Source of the DNA: Anas platyrhynchos | Taxonomy: Eukaryota > Chordata > Aves > Anseriformes > Anatidae | Assembly (NCBI RefSeq): GCF_047663525.1 | Contig: NC_092616.1 | Coordinates: 6,592,501 to 6,656,500 of the forward strand | Length of the DNA: 64,000 nt | Reading direction: 5' to 3' | Part shown: positions 37,701-48,600 of the stretch, one piece after another | Numbering within the stretch: position 1 is the stretch's first letter | Layout of the letters: every line of letters starts with the position of its first letter | The notes under the pieces: generated by a model | What the model was told of the DNA's origin: nothing | Databases searched by the model: none | Seen by the model: only the letters and a program-made list of their open reading frames with translations | Program-made: the position numbers and the translations under genes

Positions 37701-40700
37701 CATGGGGGTTTCGGGGGCTCCCAAAGCCAACCCTATGGGTCTGGGGGTCCCAAACCCGACCCTGTAAGTTTTTGGGGTCCCTTTTGGGGTCTCTGACCTG
37801 CACGGGGGGGTCAGCGTGGTGGATGTTGTCCTGCAGGTGGGACATGAGCATGAGGTCTCGTGCCTGGAACCAGCGGGAGTGCAGCGCGTGGTGGGTAGAT
37901 GTGGCACAGGATGGCGCAGGTGCGGATGCGGTCGGTGCGGTCCTTGGCGTAGATGAACTTGCAGAGGCGCTCCATCAGCGCCGCCGAGTCCTCGCCCTCG
38001 TTCTCCGCCGCGTCCGCTCCGACTGGGAGAAATCGGGGAAAAACGGGGAAAAAATGGGGAAAAAAGGGAGAAAATGGGACCCAGTGAGACAAAACGCGGC
38101 CAGAGGGAGCCAAAACACAGCCAAACGGGAGAGAAATGGCTCCAAACAGGAGAGAAATGGCCCCAAAATGAGTCCTCGCCCTCGTTCTCCGCCGCGTCCG
38201 CCTCCGACTGCGAGAAATTGGGGGAAAAATAGGAAAAAAGGGGAAAAATTGGGGAAAAAACGGGGAAAAAATTGAGAAAATGGGACCCGGTGAGACAAAA
38301 CGCGGCCAAACAGAGGCAAAATGCAGCCAAACAGGAGAGAAAAGGCCCAAAATGAGTCCTCGCCCTCGTTCTCTGCCGCGTCCGCCTCCGACTGCGAGAA
38401 ATTGGGAAAAACGGGAAAAAACGGGGAAAAACGGGGAAAAAAAGGGAGAAAATGGGACCCGGTGAGACGGAACGCGGCCAGAGGGAACCAAAACACAGCC
38501 AAACGGGAGAGAAATGGCCCCAAAATGAGTCCTCGCCCTCGTTCTCTGCTGCGTCCGCCTCCGACTGGGAGAAATCGGGGAAAAACGGGGAAAAAAAGGG
38601 AGAAAATGGGACCCGGTGAGTGGAAATGCAGCCAAAGGGAGCCAAAAGGGCCCCAAACAGGAGAGAAATGGCCCCAAAGGGAGCCAAAATGGAGCCAATC
38701 AGGACAAAAACAGCCCAAAGTGAGACAAAATGCACCAAAAGTGAGACAAAATCAACCCAAAGGGAGCCAGAATGGCCCCAAAAGGGGTGAAATCAACCCA
38801 AAAAGAGACAAAACGCAGCCAGAGAGGCGGAATCAACGCAAAAGGAGCCAGAATCAACCTGAACAGGAGAGAAATGGCCACAAAATGAGACAAAACGCAG
38901 CCAAAGGGAGCCAGAATCAACCGAAAGGGAGCGAAAATGCACCAAAAATGAGTAAAATCACCAAAGAAAGAGGGCCAGAATGGCCCCAATCCCCCCCATA
39001 ACCCCCCCATAACCCCCCCCAGTCCCTCCCAGTCCCCCCCAGTCCCTCCCAGTCCCTCCCAGTCCCCCCCATTCCCTCCCAGTCCCTCCCAGTCCCTCCC
39101 AGTCCCCCCCCAGTCCCTCCCAGTCCCCCCCCCAGTCCCTCCAGTCCCCCCCCAGTCCCTCCCAGTCCCCCCCAGTCCCCACCTTGGACGCCCCTGGGGG
39201 CACGGTGTACCTCCCCAGTCCCTCCCAGTCCCTCCCAGTCCCCCCCAGTCCCTCCCAGTCTCCCCCAGTCCCCCCAGTCCCTCCCAGTCTCCCCCAGTCC
39301 CCCCCCAGTCCCTCCCAGTCCCTCCAGTCCCCTCCCAGTCCCCTCCCAGTCCCCCCCAGCCCACACCTTGGACGCCCCCGGGGCGCGGTGTGCCTCTGCT
39401 GGGCCTTGTAGTCGAACTTGTAGTAGGTGTGCAGGACGCGGCGCAGGAACACGCGGCACAGCTCCTCGGGGGAGCCCCTGGCTGCCAGGTAGCGCTGCAG
39501 CCGCGCCACGATGCCACACACCCGGCCCTCGTCCTTCAGGTGTTCCACGTACTCTGCGGCACCAGTCACACCCAGTCACACCCAGTGTCCCCCAGTATCC
39601 ACCCATTTCCCTTTGTTCTCCCCGTATTGCCCCCCATTTGGCCCCATTTCCCTCCATCCTCCACCCATTTTCCCCCATTTCCCTCAATTTTCCCCATTCT
39701 CCCCCATTTCCCTCTATTCTCACCCTATTTCCCCTAATTTGTCCCAGTTGTCCCCATTTTCCCCCATTTTCCCTCTATTTCCCCCCTTTTCCCCCTATTT
39801 CCCCCCACTTGGCCCCATTTCCCTCCATTCTCCCCCCATTCTCCCCCATTTCCCTCAATTTTCCCCCATTCTCCCCCATTTCCCTCCATTCTCACCCTAT
39901 TTCCCCTAATTTGTCCCCACTATTTCCCCCGTTTTCCCTCCATTTCCCCCCCATTTGGCCCCATTCTCCCCCATTTCCCTCCCCTTTTCCCCATTCTCCC
40001 CATATTTCATCCCATTTCTCCCCATTTTCCCCCATTTCTCCCCATTTCCTTCCATTTTCCCCCAAATCTTCCCCATTTTCCCTCCGATTCCTCCATTTTC
40101 CCCCATTTCCTTCCCATTTCCCCCCATTCCCAGCCCAATTCCCCCCAATTTCATCCATTTTTCCCCCATTTCCTTCTATTTTCCCCCTTTTCTCCCCGTT
40201 TTCCCAATTTCCCCAATTTCATCCCACTTCCCCCTCATTCCCCCATTTTGCCCAATTTCCCCCTCTTTCCCCCCCATTTTCCCATTTCCCCCAATTTCCC
40301 ATCCCCCCCCCCCCAATTTCCCCCAATTCCCCCCATTTCCCGCCCCATTTCTCCCCCCATTCCCTCCCCCTGCCCCCCCCGCCCCCCATTCTCCCCGCTT
40401 TGCCCAATTTCCCAGTTTTTGCCCCGTTTCTCACCCTGGGAGTGGGGGTCAGTGTTCTGCATGATCTTGGTGAACTCCTCGTCCATTCGCTCCACCAGCG
40501 TCAGGATGCAGCCGCGCACCCGGTACGGCTGGGGGGGGAATGGGGTCAGCACCCCAAAAACATCCAAATCACCCCAAAAATCAGCCCCCAACGCCCCGAA
40601 TCACCCCAAGATCAACCCAAAACACCCCGAATCACCCCCAAACAGCCCCCAAAAGAACAAAACCACCCCAAACCACTCCAAACCACCCCCAAAACATCCC

Positions 40701-43700
40701 AAATCACCCCAAAAACACCCCAAAATCCCCCCAACCTCCCTAAAAGGCCCCCACAGCCCCCCCAAGTTCCCCAAATGACCCCCAAAATGCCTCCAAATGA
40801 TCCCAAAACTCCCCCAAATGACCCCAAACTCCCCCCACCTGCTCGGGGTTGGAGAGGTTCTCGGACTCCTCCACGATGTTCTCCCCGATGAAGATTTGGG
40901 GGTTGGCGAACAGCACGTCCAGCAGCTCCTCGATGCACGCCAGGCACTTCTGCCACATCTCGGGCTGGGGGGGGACAGAGACCCATAGCGCCCCACAGCC
41001 TGCCCCATAGCGACCCACAGCGCCCCATAGTGACCCATAACCTGCCCCATAACCTGCCCCATAGCCCCCAGCAGCTCCTCGATGCACGCCAGGCACTTCT
41101 GCCACATCTCGGACTGGGGGGGGACACAGACCCATAGCGCCCCATAGCCTGCCCCACAGCGCCCCACAGCGTGCCCCACAGCGCCCCATAACCTGCCCCA
41201 TAACCTGCCCCATAGCCCCCAGCAGCTCCTCAATGCAGCCCAGGCACTTCTGCCACATCTCGGGCTGGGGGGGACACAGAGACCCATAGCGCCCCACAGC
41301 CTGCCCCATAGCGCCCCATAGCCTGCCCCATAGCGCCCCATAGCGACCCATAGTGACCCATAACCTGCCCCATAGCACCCCACAGCCCCCTATAACCCAC
41401 CCCGCAGCACCCCAGATCACCCCATAACCCGCCCCACGTAGCCCCATAGCACCCCACAGCCCCATAACCCACCCCATAGCCCCCCATAACCTGCCCCATA
41501 GAGCCCCATAACCTACCCCCAGCACCCCATAGCCCCCCAGCCCCATAGCCCCGCCCCACCTTCATGTACGTGGCCAGGTTGGGGTTGTAGTCGTAGAGCG
41601 AGGCGATGATGTTGAACTTGATCTTCACCTCCAGCGCCACCCCCAGGTTGTTCTCGTTGGCGATGCCGACCAGCAGCTGCAGCAGCTCGATCTGCGCCGC
41701 CCTGCCCCACAGCCGGCCCCACAGCCGGCCCCATAAGTGCCCCAAAGCCTGTCTCAGAGCTTACCCCAGAGCCTGCCCCGTTCCTGGCCCCACAGATGCC
41801 CCATGGCCAGCCCCATAACCAACCCCACAGCTGGCCTCGTAGCCAGCCCCATGGCTGCCCCATACCCAGCCCCACAGCCCGCCCCATAGCTGCCCCACGG
41901 CCTCACCGGTCGGTGCCCTTCTTGCCGCGCGCCTGCAGGATCTCGTTGAGCTTCTTCACCACCACGGCGTGGGTGATCTCCGTGCCCTTGGCGAACATCT
42001 TGGGCTTCTCCTGGGGGCACGTGGGGGGCACGGTGTGGGGCTGCCCCATAGCACCGCCCCATAGCACTGCCCCACGGCGCCCTTTCTCACATCCCTGCCT
42101 CGTGGCGCTGCCCCACATCCCTGCCCCATAGCCCTACCGCAAGGCGCTGCCCCACAGCTCTGCCCCATAACCCTGCCCCACAGCACCCCACTGCCCCATT
42201 GCCTGGCCCCATAGCACTGCCCCATTGTGCTTCTTCATGGTGCTGCCCCATAGCCCTACCCCACAGCACTTCCTCGTGGTACTGCCCCACATCCCTGCCC
42301 TATAACCTCACCCCACACCCCGCCCCACAATCCAGCCCCATAACCTCACCTCATAACCCAGCCCCACAACCTCACCCCCTGGCCCTGCCCCACACCCTGC
42401 CCCACATCCCTGCCCCACACCTTGACGAGGGGCACGCCGCCCTTGACCTTCTCCCACTCTCCGCCCTCGTTGTCGTCGTCGTCGTCGTCGTAGCGCCGCG
42501 CCTTGCGGTCGTGCTTCTTCTTCGCCTTCTCCTCGCGCTTCTTCTCGCCCCCGCGCTTGTCCTCGTCCCTGGGGGGGCAGCGTCAGCCCCGGGACCCCTC
42601 GGGGGGGGGGGGGTTGGGGGCGGTTTTGGGGCGATTTGGGGCGATTTGCTCACTTTTTCAGGAACTTGGAGGCCAGCGAGGTGTACTTGCCCTCGTCCTC
42701 GTCCGACTCCGAGTCCGTGTCCGAGTCCGAGGAGCCCCAATCCTCATCGTCCTCCGAGTCCTCCGAGTCCTCGTCCTCCTGCAGCGACCCCGAGTCCCCC
42801 AAATTACCCCAAATCCCCCCCAAAAAAAACAATTTCCCTCCAAATCCCCCCTCAAAACTGCCCAAAGCGCCCCAAATCCCACCCAAACCCCTCCAAATGC
42901 CCCGATATCTCCCCCAACCCCTCCAACTACCTCTGCAAAAACCCAAATCCCCCCCCAAAAAAAAAACCAATTCACCCAATCCTTTCAAATTACCCCCAAA
43001 AATCCCAAGTCCCCCCTTTTAGCCCTCAAATCCCCCAAAACCTCCCCATAACCTCAAATCACCCCCAGAAAACACCAAATTTCCCCTATAACCCCCAAAT
43101 CCCCCCCCAAAACACCCCAAACCACCCCCATAAAGCCCCCAATCCCCCCTCAATCCCCCCCAAAACCTCCCCAGACCCCCCAAATTCCCCCAAATGCCCC
43201 AAAATCCCTGTTTTTCGCCCCAAACTGACCTCCATCTTCTTGAGGAATCGGCCCCGCCCCTCCCCGGCCTCCTTCTTCTTGAGGAAGGCGGCGGCGCCCA
43301 GCCCCCCATCGGCCTCGTCCTCCTCCGACGAGCTGGAGCCTGGGGGGGGCAGCTCAGACCCACGGCCTGCCCCACAGCGGGGCCTGCCCCATAGCCTGCC
43401 CCACAGCGAGCCCCACAGCAGGTTCCTGCCCCATAGTGAGCCCCACAGCGAGTTCCTGCCCTATAGCCTGCCCCATAGGGAGTTCCTGCCCCATAGCAGA
43501 TCCCATGACAGGGCTTTGCCCCATAGCGTGCCCCTGCCCCACATCGTGCCCCACATCGCGCCCCACGCACCCTCCGAGTCGCGGCTCTTCTTCTCCTCGT
43601 CCTCATCCGCCGACTGCTCCGGGTTCTGCCAGGAACAACACCGGGGTGAGCGCCCCCAGCCCCACATCCCCGCCCCACACCTGCCCCACACCCCGCCCCA

Positions 43701-44779
43701 CACCCCCAGCCCCACATCCCCGCCCCACACCTGCTTGTAGCTGGCGATCAGCCCCTCGAAGTCGCGGTTGTACTTGCGGATCTTCTGGCGCAGGGTGCTC
43801 AGCGCCTTGGCGTTGTTCTTGTTCATCCTCTTCTTGCCCTCCTTGTCCTCCCACAGCTGGGGGGCAGCGAGGGGGGGCTCAGCGGGGCCCGGGGAGCCCC
43901 CAAACCCCCCGAATGCCCCCCAAAACGGGCACCTCGTTGAGGTAGTCCTCCAGGTCGGCCAGGATGCGCACGTAGAAGCGGGGGACGCCCTCCTTGTCCA
44001 CGATGCCGCGCGCTTTGCTGAACGCCCGGCCCAGGAGCTCGAACTCCTCCAGGCACTTGGTGACGTCGCGAATCTTCATCGCGTTGCGGATCGTGCGGAT
44101 CAGGTTGCTCAGCTCCTCGAACCTGGGGGGCGGACCCATAGATGGACCCATAGCGTGCCCCATAGCCAGCCCCATAGAGCTACCCCACAGCTGGACCCAT
44201 AGCTGGACCCATAACCAGACTCATAGCACTGCCCCATAGCCAGCCCCATAGAGCCACCCCACAGCTGGACCCATAGCCAGACCCATAGATGGACCCACAG
44301 CTGGCCCCATAGCACTGCCCTATAGCCGGACCCACAGACAGACCCATAGCGTGCCCCATAGCACCACCCCACAGCTGGACACATAGTGCCACCCCATAGA
44401 GCCACCCCATAGCTGGACCCATAGAGCTACCCTATAGTGTGCCCCATAACACCACCCCATAGCCAGCCCCATAGCACCACCCCATAGAGCTCCTGCCCCA
44501 TAGCCTGCCCCACAGCTCACCGCTTGTCCTTGGCGCTGCGCACCACGCGCTTGGTGTCCTCCTCATCCTCACTCAGCAGCAGAGGCCTGGGGGGGGGGAA
44601 AAAGGTGTGGGGCTGCCCCATAGACCCCCCCCAGCCCCACAGACCCCCCCCCGCCCCATAGATCACAGCCCGCCCCCGTACTTGCTGTAGTTGCCCCCCG
44701 CGGGTTTGGCCACGAGCTCGTCCCCGGACACGGAGGACTCGGACTCGCTGTCGGAGCCGGTGGTGAAGAAGCGCGACAT
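34778..44779 (-). CDS. EIF3C: EIF3C, translation initiation factor eIF3 subunit c
   Basis: Core PCI-domain subunit of eIF3, needed for 43S assembly in the cytoplasm. Starts [16 protein letters not shown] (ATG 44779) and ends [12 protein letters not shown] (stop 34778). In order: [20 protein letters not shown] (43933-44125), [19 protein letters not shown] (43728-43860), acidic [15 protein letters not shown] (42651-42783), [16 protein letters not shown] (41910-42012), [20 protein letters not shown] (41558-41705), [20 protein letters not shown] (40840-40967), [17 protein letters not shown] (40436-40530), [16 protein letters not shown] (39375-39556), [17 protein letters not shown] to [15 protein letters not shown] (37797-38022), [31 protein letters not shown] (36332-36565), [45 protein letters not shown] and [12 protein letters not shown]. 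One-base slips occur near 36566, 37893 and 38016. Four introns carry tandem copies of an exon edge. Confidence 0.98.
35071..35270. repeat. Two copies of an EIF3C exon start plus acceptor (about 148 bp apart)
   Basis: The exon beginning [10 protein letters not shown] (about 35075-35110) has an upstream copy at 35222-35262 with the same AG-edged context. The two are separated by CCCCACACTGCCCCATA-type repeat. Confidence 0.9.
35577..35682. promoter_or_regulatory. CRE-like array in an EIF3C intron
   Basis: About eight TGACGTCA / TGACATCA / TGATGTCA-type sites in about 105 bases, with a CACCGTGATGTCACCGTGAC-type unit. Resembles the INO80E intron array. Confidence 0.6.
36835..37300. repeat. AAATTGGCCCCAAATGGCACC minisatellite in an EIF3C intron
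   Basis: Units near 40 bp built of GGCACCAAAATCCA, AATTGGCCCC and ATGGCATCAAATTGGATCA, less GC-rich than other arrays here. Confidence 0.9.
37449..37850. repeat. Three tandem copies of an EIF3C exon end plus donor (about 173-bp unit)
   Basis: The block encoding [17 protein letters not shown] plus its donor occurs at about 37449-37505, 37621-37675 and 37795-37850. Only the last belongs to a full exon. The intervening intron sequence (CCCTATGG, TTTTTGGGGTCCC) is repeated too. Confidence 0.95.
37983..38575. repeat. Four tandem copies of an EIF3C exon start plus acceptor (about 172-186-bp unit)
   Basis: The exon start [11 protein letters not shown] with its upstream acceptor appears at about 37983-38024 (functional exon), 38168-38213, 38354-38399 and 38526-38571. 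Each is followed by GGGAAAAACGGGG and CCAAACGGGAGAGAAATGG intron blocks. The unit has no stop in one minus frame, giving a 440-residue open frame across it. Confidence 0.95.
39005..39350. repeat. CCCAGTCCCTCCCAGTCCCC array in an EIF3C intron
   Basis: 10-bp CCCAGTCCCT units. A second, T-rich array of TTTCCCCCATTTCCCTCC units fills 39580-40425, and a CACCCCAAAA array fills 40540-40840. Confidence 0.92.
40921..41267. repeat. Three tandem copies of an EIF3C exon start plus acceptor (about 150-bp unit)
   Basis: Copies of the exon start [14 protein letters not shown] lie at 40921-40967 (functional), 41070-41116 and 41221-41267, each preceded (on -) by a CCCCAG acceptor. They are separated by GCGCCCCATAGC repeats that run on to 41560. 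Confidence 0.95.
44130..44515. repeat. ACCCATAGCTGGACCCATAG array in an EIF3C intron
   Basis: About 15-20-bp units with CCCCATAG core. Similar GCCCCACA/GCCCCATA arrays lie at 42050-42420 and 43360-43560. On the EIF3C pre-mRNA these are G-rich (CTATGGGG). Confidence 0.9.
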
Positions 44780-44799
44780 CCTGGGGGGCGGGGGGGGGT

Positions 44800-45350
44800 C
44801 AGTGGGGCGCCCCATAGCGCCTGGACCCACAGATCCCCACCCCATAGCGCCTGGACCTGTAGCATCCCACCCTATATGAGCCCCACCCCATAGGTCCCCT
44901 GCCCCATAGAGCCTAGACCCATAGAGCCCCCACCCCATAGAGCCCTGCCCCACAGCACCCGGCCCCACAGATCTCCTGGGCCCATCGATCCCCGCCCCAA
45001 AGCTCCCGCCCCATAGATCTCTTGGCCCCACAACTCCCCAGTCCCGTAACTCCTAACCCCACGGATCCCCGCCCCACAGCTCCCCAGCCCCATAGATTCC
45101 CAGCCCCATAGATCCCAGCCCCACAGGTCTCCTAGGCCCACAGCCCCCACCCCATCGATCCCAGCCCCACAGATCTCTCGGCCCCATAACTCCCCTGCCC
45201 CACAGATCCCAGCCCCATAGCCCCCCCCGCCCCATAGATCCCTGCCCCACAGATCCCCTCCCCCTCCCCCCGCTCACGCGGCCGCTCCGCTCCCGGCGCT
45301 GTCGCAGCAGGGAAAGGCCTCGCCCCGCCCCCTCCCGCGCCACGGAAGTG
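44800..45350. promoter_or_regulatory. EIF3C 5' intron repeat, non-coding exon and promoter
   Basis: 44800-45250 is a CCCCATAGATCCCAGCCCCACAG-type array, read as the first intron. At about 45277 a GCCGC/GTGAGCGG donor marks a likely non-coding first exon running to about 45350, next to an ACGGAAGTGACGTCA box (ETS half-site plus CRE). Confidence 0.55.
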
Positions 45351-45534
45351 ACGTCACCGCCCCGCGCCCTCCCGGAGCACGACGGGAAACCGAGTCCGGG
45401 GGCGAGCCTCGGCCCCAGGCCCCGCCCACCCGCGGCAAGCCCCGCCCCCTTTAACCACACCCACCACAAGCCCCGCCCCAACCCTAAGCCCCGCCCACAG
45501 ACACCAGAGCCAGGCAGGAGGGGGGAGGGGAGGT

Positions 45535-45540
45535 TTTATT
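45535..45540 (-). terminator. CLN3 poly(A) signal AATAAA
   Basis: AATAAA on - about 80 bases past the CLN3 stop at 45616. Confidence 0.7.
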
Positions 45541-45615
45541 GTGGGCGTGGTCAGTCCGCAGGGGGCGTGGTCTCGGTGGGCGTGGCCTCCCGAGGGGCGT
45601 GGTCAGGGGGCGTGG

Positions 45616-48600
45616 TCAGGGGGCGGGGCACAGCGCCCGGTGCACCCCCAGCCCCGCCCCCGCCGCCAGCGCGATCCCGGCCGAGTCCCAGCACGACCCC
45701 GAGGCCGCCGCCAGCTCCCGCTCCTGGGGGGGGGACTGGGGGAAAGGGGGGGACTGGGGGGGACTGGGAGGGACTGGGAGCACTGGGGGGACCCCACAGG
45801 GACCGCCAGGACCCCCAGAGACCCCATAGAAACCCAGAGGGACCCCCAGGACCCACAGAGACCCCCAGGGACCCCACAGACACCCAGCGGGACCCACGGC
45901 TGCCCCATAGAGGCCCCATTGGGACCCAGAAACGCCCCAGTGCCCCATAGCGACCCTCAGCCCCCCCTCATAGTGCCCCATAGCGCCCCACAACTCCCCA
46001 CAGGGCTCCCCCCAGCCCCATAACCACCCTATAGGCCCCCCATAGCCCCCCCATAACCACCCCATAGCGCCCTCCAATGACCCCCAATGACCCCACAGCG
46101 CCCCACAGAGCCCCTCCCAAGCCCCATAGTGGCCCTGATTCCCCCCAGCCCCATAACCACCCCATAGCCCCCCCATAGCACCCCATAGAGCCCCCCCATG
46201 ACCCCATAGCCCCCCATAGGACCCCCCCTGTGACCCCATAGGGCCCCCCCATGACCCCATAGCCCCCCGTAGGACCCCCCCCCGTGACCCCATAGGACCC
46301 CCCCCGGCCCCCACCTCGTCCCGCACGTTCTGGAAGGCGTTCCCGTAGGCCGTGCCCCCAGCAGCCCCTCCAGCAGCACCAGCGCGAAGGCGGCGCCGAC
46401 CCCGGGCAGGAACGGGGCGGCCACGGCCACGAACAGGGTCCCGGCCACCAGGCCCTGGGGGACAGGGTCAGGGGTCAGGGGTCAGGGTCAGGGTCAGGGT
46501 CAGGGGTCAGGGGGCGGGGCCTAAGGGCCGTGTCCCACCTGCAGCAGGGCCAGCACCCAGATGGGGCGGAAGCGGCAGCAGCGCAGGGACGAGCGCGAGG
46601 CGAAGACGGCGCCTTGGTACAGCAACTGGTACCTGGGGGGCGCCCCACGGGGACCCGTCACTGCCCCACAGCCTGCCCCAGAGCGCCCCATAGAGCCCCA
46701 TAACCGCCCCATAGCCCTGCCCCACACGTCCCCCCGCTCACCAGCGGTACTGCTCGCTGTGGGTCAGGGAGGACTCGGGGAAGTAGAGCAGCTCCAGCTG
46801 GGGGGAGATGGGGGGGGGCTGCCCCACGGCGCGTGGCCCTGCCCCACAGCGCGCCCCACAGCGCCCCATAGAGCCCCACAGCGCCCCATGGTGCTTCCCT
46901 CCAGCCCCACACATCCCTCCCCCAGCCCCATAGCGACCCCGCAGCCCCACATCTCCCCCCCCCACAGCACCCCCAGCCCCACAGTGTTCCCCCCAGCTCC
47001 ACGGCTCCCACCCCACTACCCTGCCCCATAGCGTCCCATAGACACCCCCCCTGCCCCACAGACACCCCGCCTGCCCCATAGCGCCCCCCCAGCCCCACAC
47101 TGCCCCATAGATGCCCCCCATGCCCCATAGCACCCCCCCAGCCCCATAGACACCCCCCCACCCCATAGCCCCCCCTGCCCCACCAGGCCCTGGTTGCTGA
47201 AGTACTCCGCGAAGTAGACGAAGCCGAGGGGCACCATGTGCCTGGAGATGCGCTGGGGGGCACGGGGCCGTCAGGACCCCCTGCCCCACATCCTGCCCCA
47301 TAGCGCGCCCCACACCCCCTGCACCACGCCCCCTGCCCCACATCCAGCCCCACACCCAGCCCCAAATTCCTCCCAGACACCATGTCCCACTCCCTCCCTC
47401 ACTCCCTGCCCCACACATCCCACCCCACATCCTGCCCCACATCCTCTGCCCCACACATCCTGCCCCATCATGTGCCCCACACCCCCTGACCCACACATCG
47501 TGCCCTATAGCATGCCCCACACCCCACCCCACCCCTCCCGCTCCACACCCCCTGCCCCACATCCAGCCCCATCCACTGCCCCACACCCCCCGCCCCACAT
47601 CCTGCCCCCCTCACCTTCAGCACCTTCCACTTCTGCGCCAGCCCCAGCCCCACATCGGGGCCGGGCCCCAGCAGCGGCTCCTGGTCCGGGGGGGGGTCCC
47701 CGGGGGGCCGCAGGAGGCAAAAATAACTGGGGGGGAACAGGGGCAAGATGTGGGGCAGCTGTGGGGCAGTTATGGGGCAGCTATGGGGCAGCTGTGGGGC
47801 AGTGCCCCCTACCTGAGCAGCGTGACCGGCGGCAGCAGCAGCAGGGGGAGCAGCGCCCGGGGGGGGCTGAGCCCGGCCTGCGTCAGCGCCAGGTAGGCCA
47901 AGGCCCCCCCCAGCCCCGCCGCCCCCGTCCCCGACGACCACCAGGACAGCGCCGAGCTGGGGACAGGGACGGCCCGGACCCATGGGGAGACCCCCGGACC
48001 CATAGAGACCCCCCAGCCCCATAGCGATCCCCCAGACCCATAGGGACATCCCCCCAGGGGCCTCCCCAGCCCCACAGCCCCATAGCCATATCCCCAGCCC
48101 CATAGGGACCCCCCCAGCCCCACAGTGGTGTCCCCAGCCCCACATCTCCCCCCCCAGCCCCCCAGGACCCCTCTCATTCCCCCTTACCCACAACCCTCAC
48201 AACCCCCCAGCCCCATAGGGTGCCCCCCAGGTCCCCCCCAGCCCCACAGCACCCTCCCTGCCCCTTACCTGGGGTAGAGGGAGCTGAGCGCCAGGAAGGT
48301 GACCTCCCCCAGCCCCGAGGAGGCGCTGGCCAGGACCACGCCTGGGGGGCAGCAAAGTCACCCCCGCCCCATAGATCCTGCCCCATAGATCCTACCCCAC
48401 ACCCCAGCCCCACACATCCCCGCCCCACATCCCCCCCGCTCACCCCCCAGGCTCACGGCCACTCCGGCAGCAGCGGCCACGAGCGCGAAGCTGCCCCAGG
48501 CGGCGGCGGTGACGGCGATGACCCGAAGGCTGGGGGGGCACGGGGGGGGCGTCAGTGGGGCTGCCCCATAGCGGGGCTGCCACCCCCCACCCCCGCCCCC

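Noticed and set aside
37416-38738. 440-codon minus open frame as a separate gene
   Set aside because: It is EIF3C exon edges plus intron repeats read through; kept only as a repeat finding.
39368-40891. 507-codon open frame on +
   Set aside because: Translation of CCCAGT and TTTCCCCCATT minisatellites antisense to EIF3C; no recognisable domain and composition follows the repeat unit.
42199-43740. 513-codon open frame on +
   Set aside because: Antisense to several EIF3C exons and C-rich introns; the minus-strand exons match eIF3c closely.
46459-46515. Interstitial telomere repeat
   Set aside because: The unit is GGGTCA/GGGGTCA, not TTAGGG.
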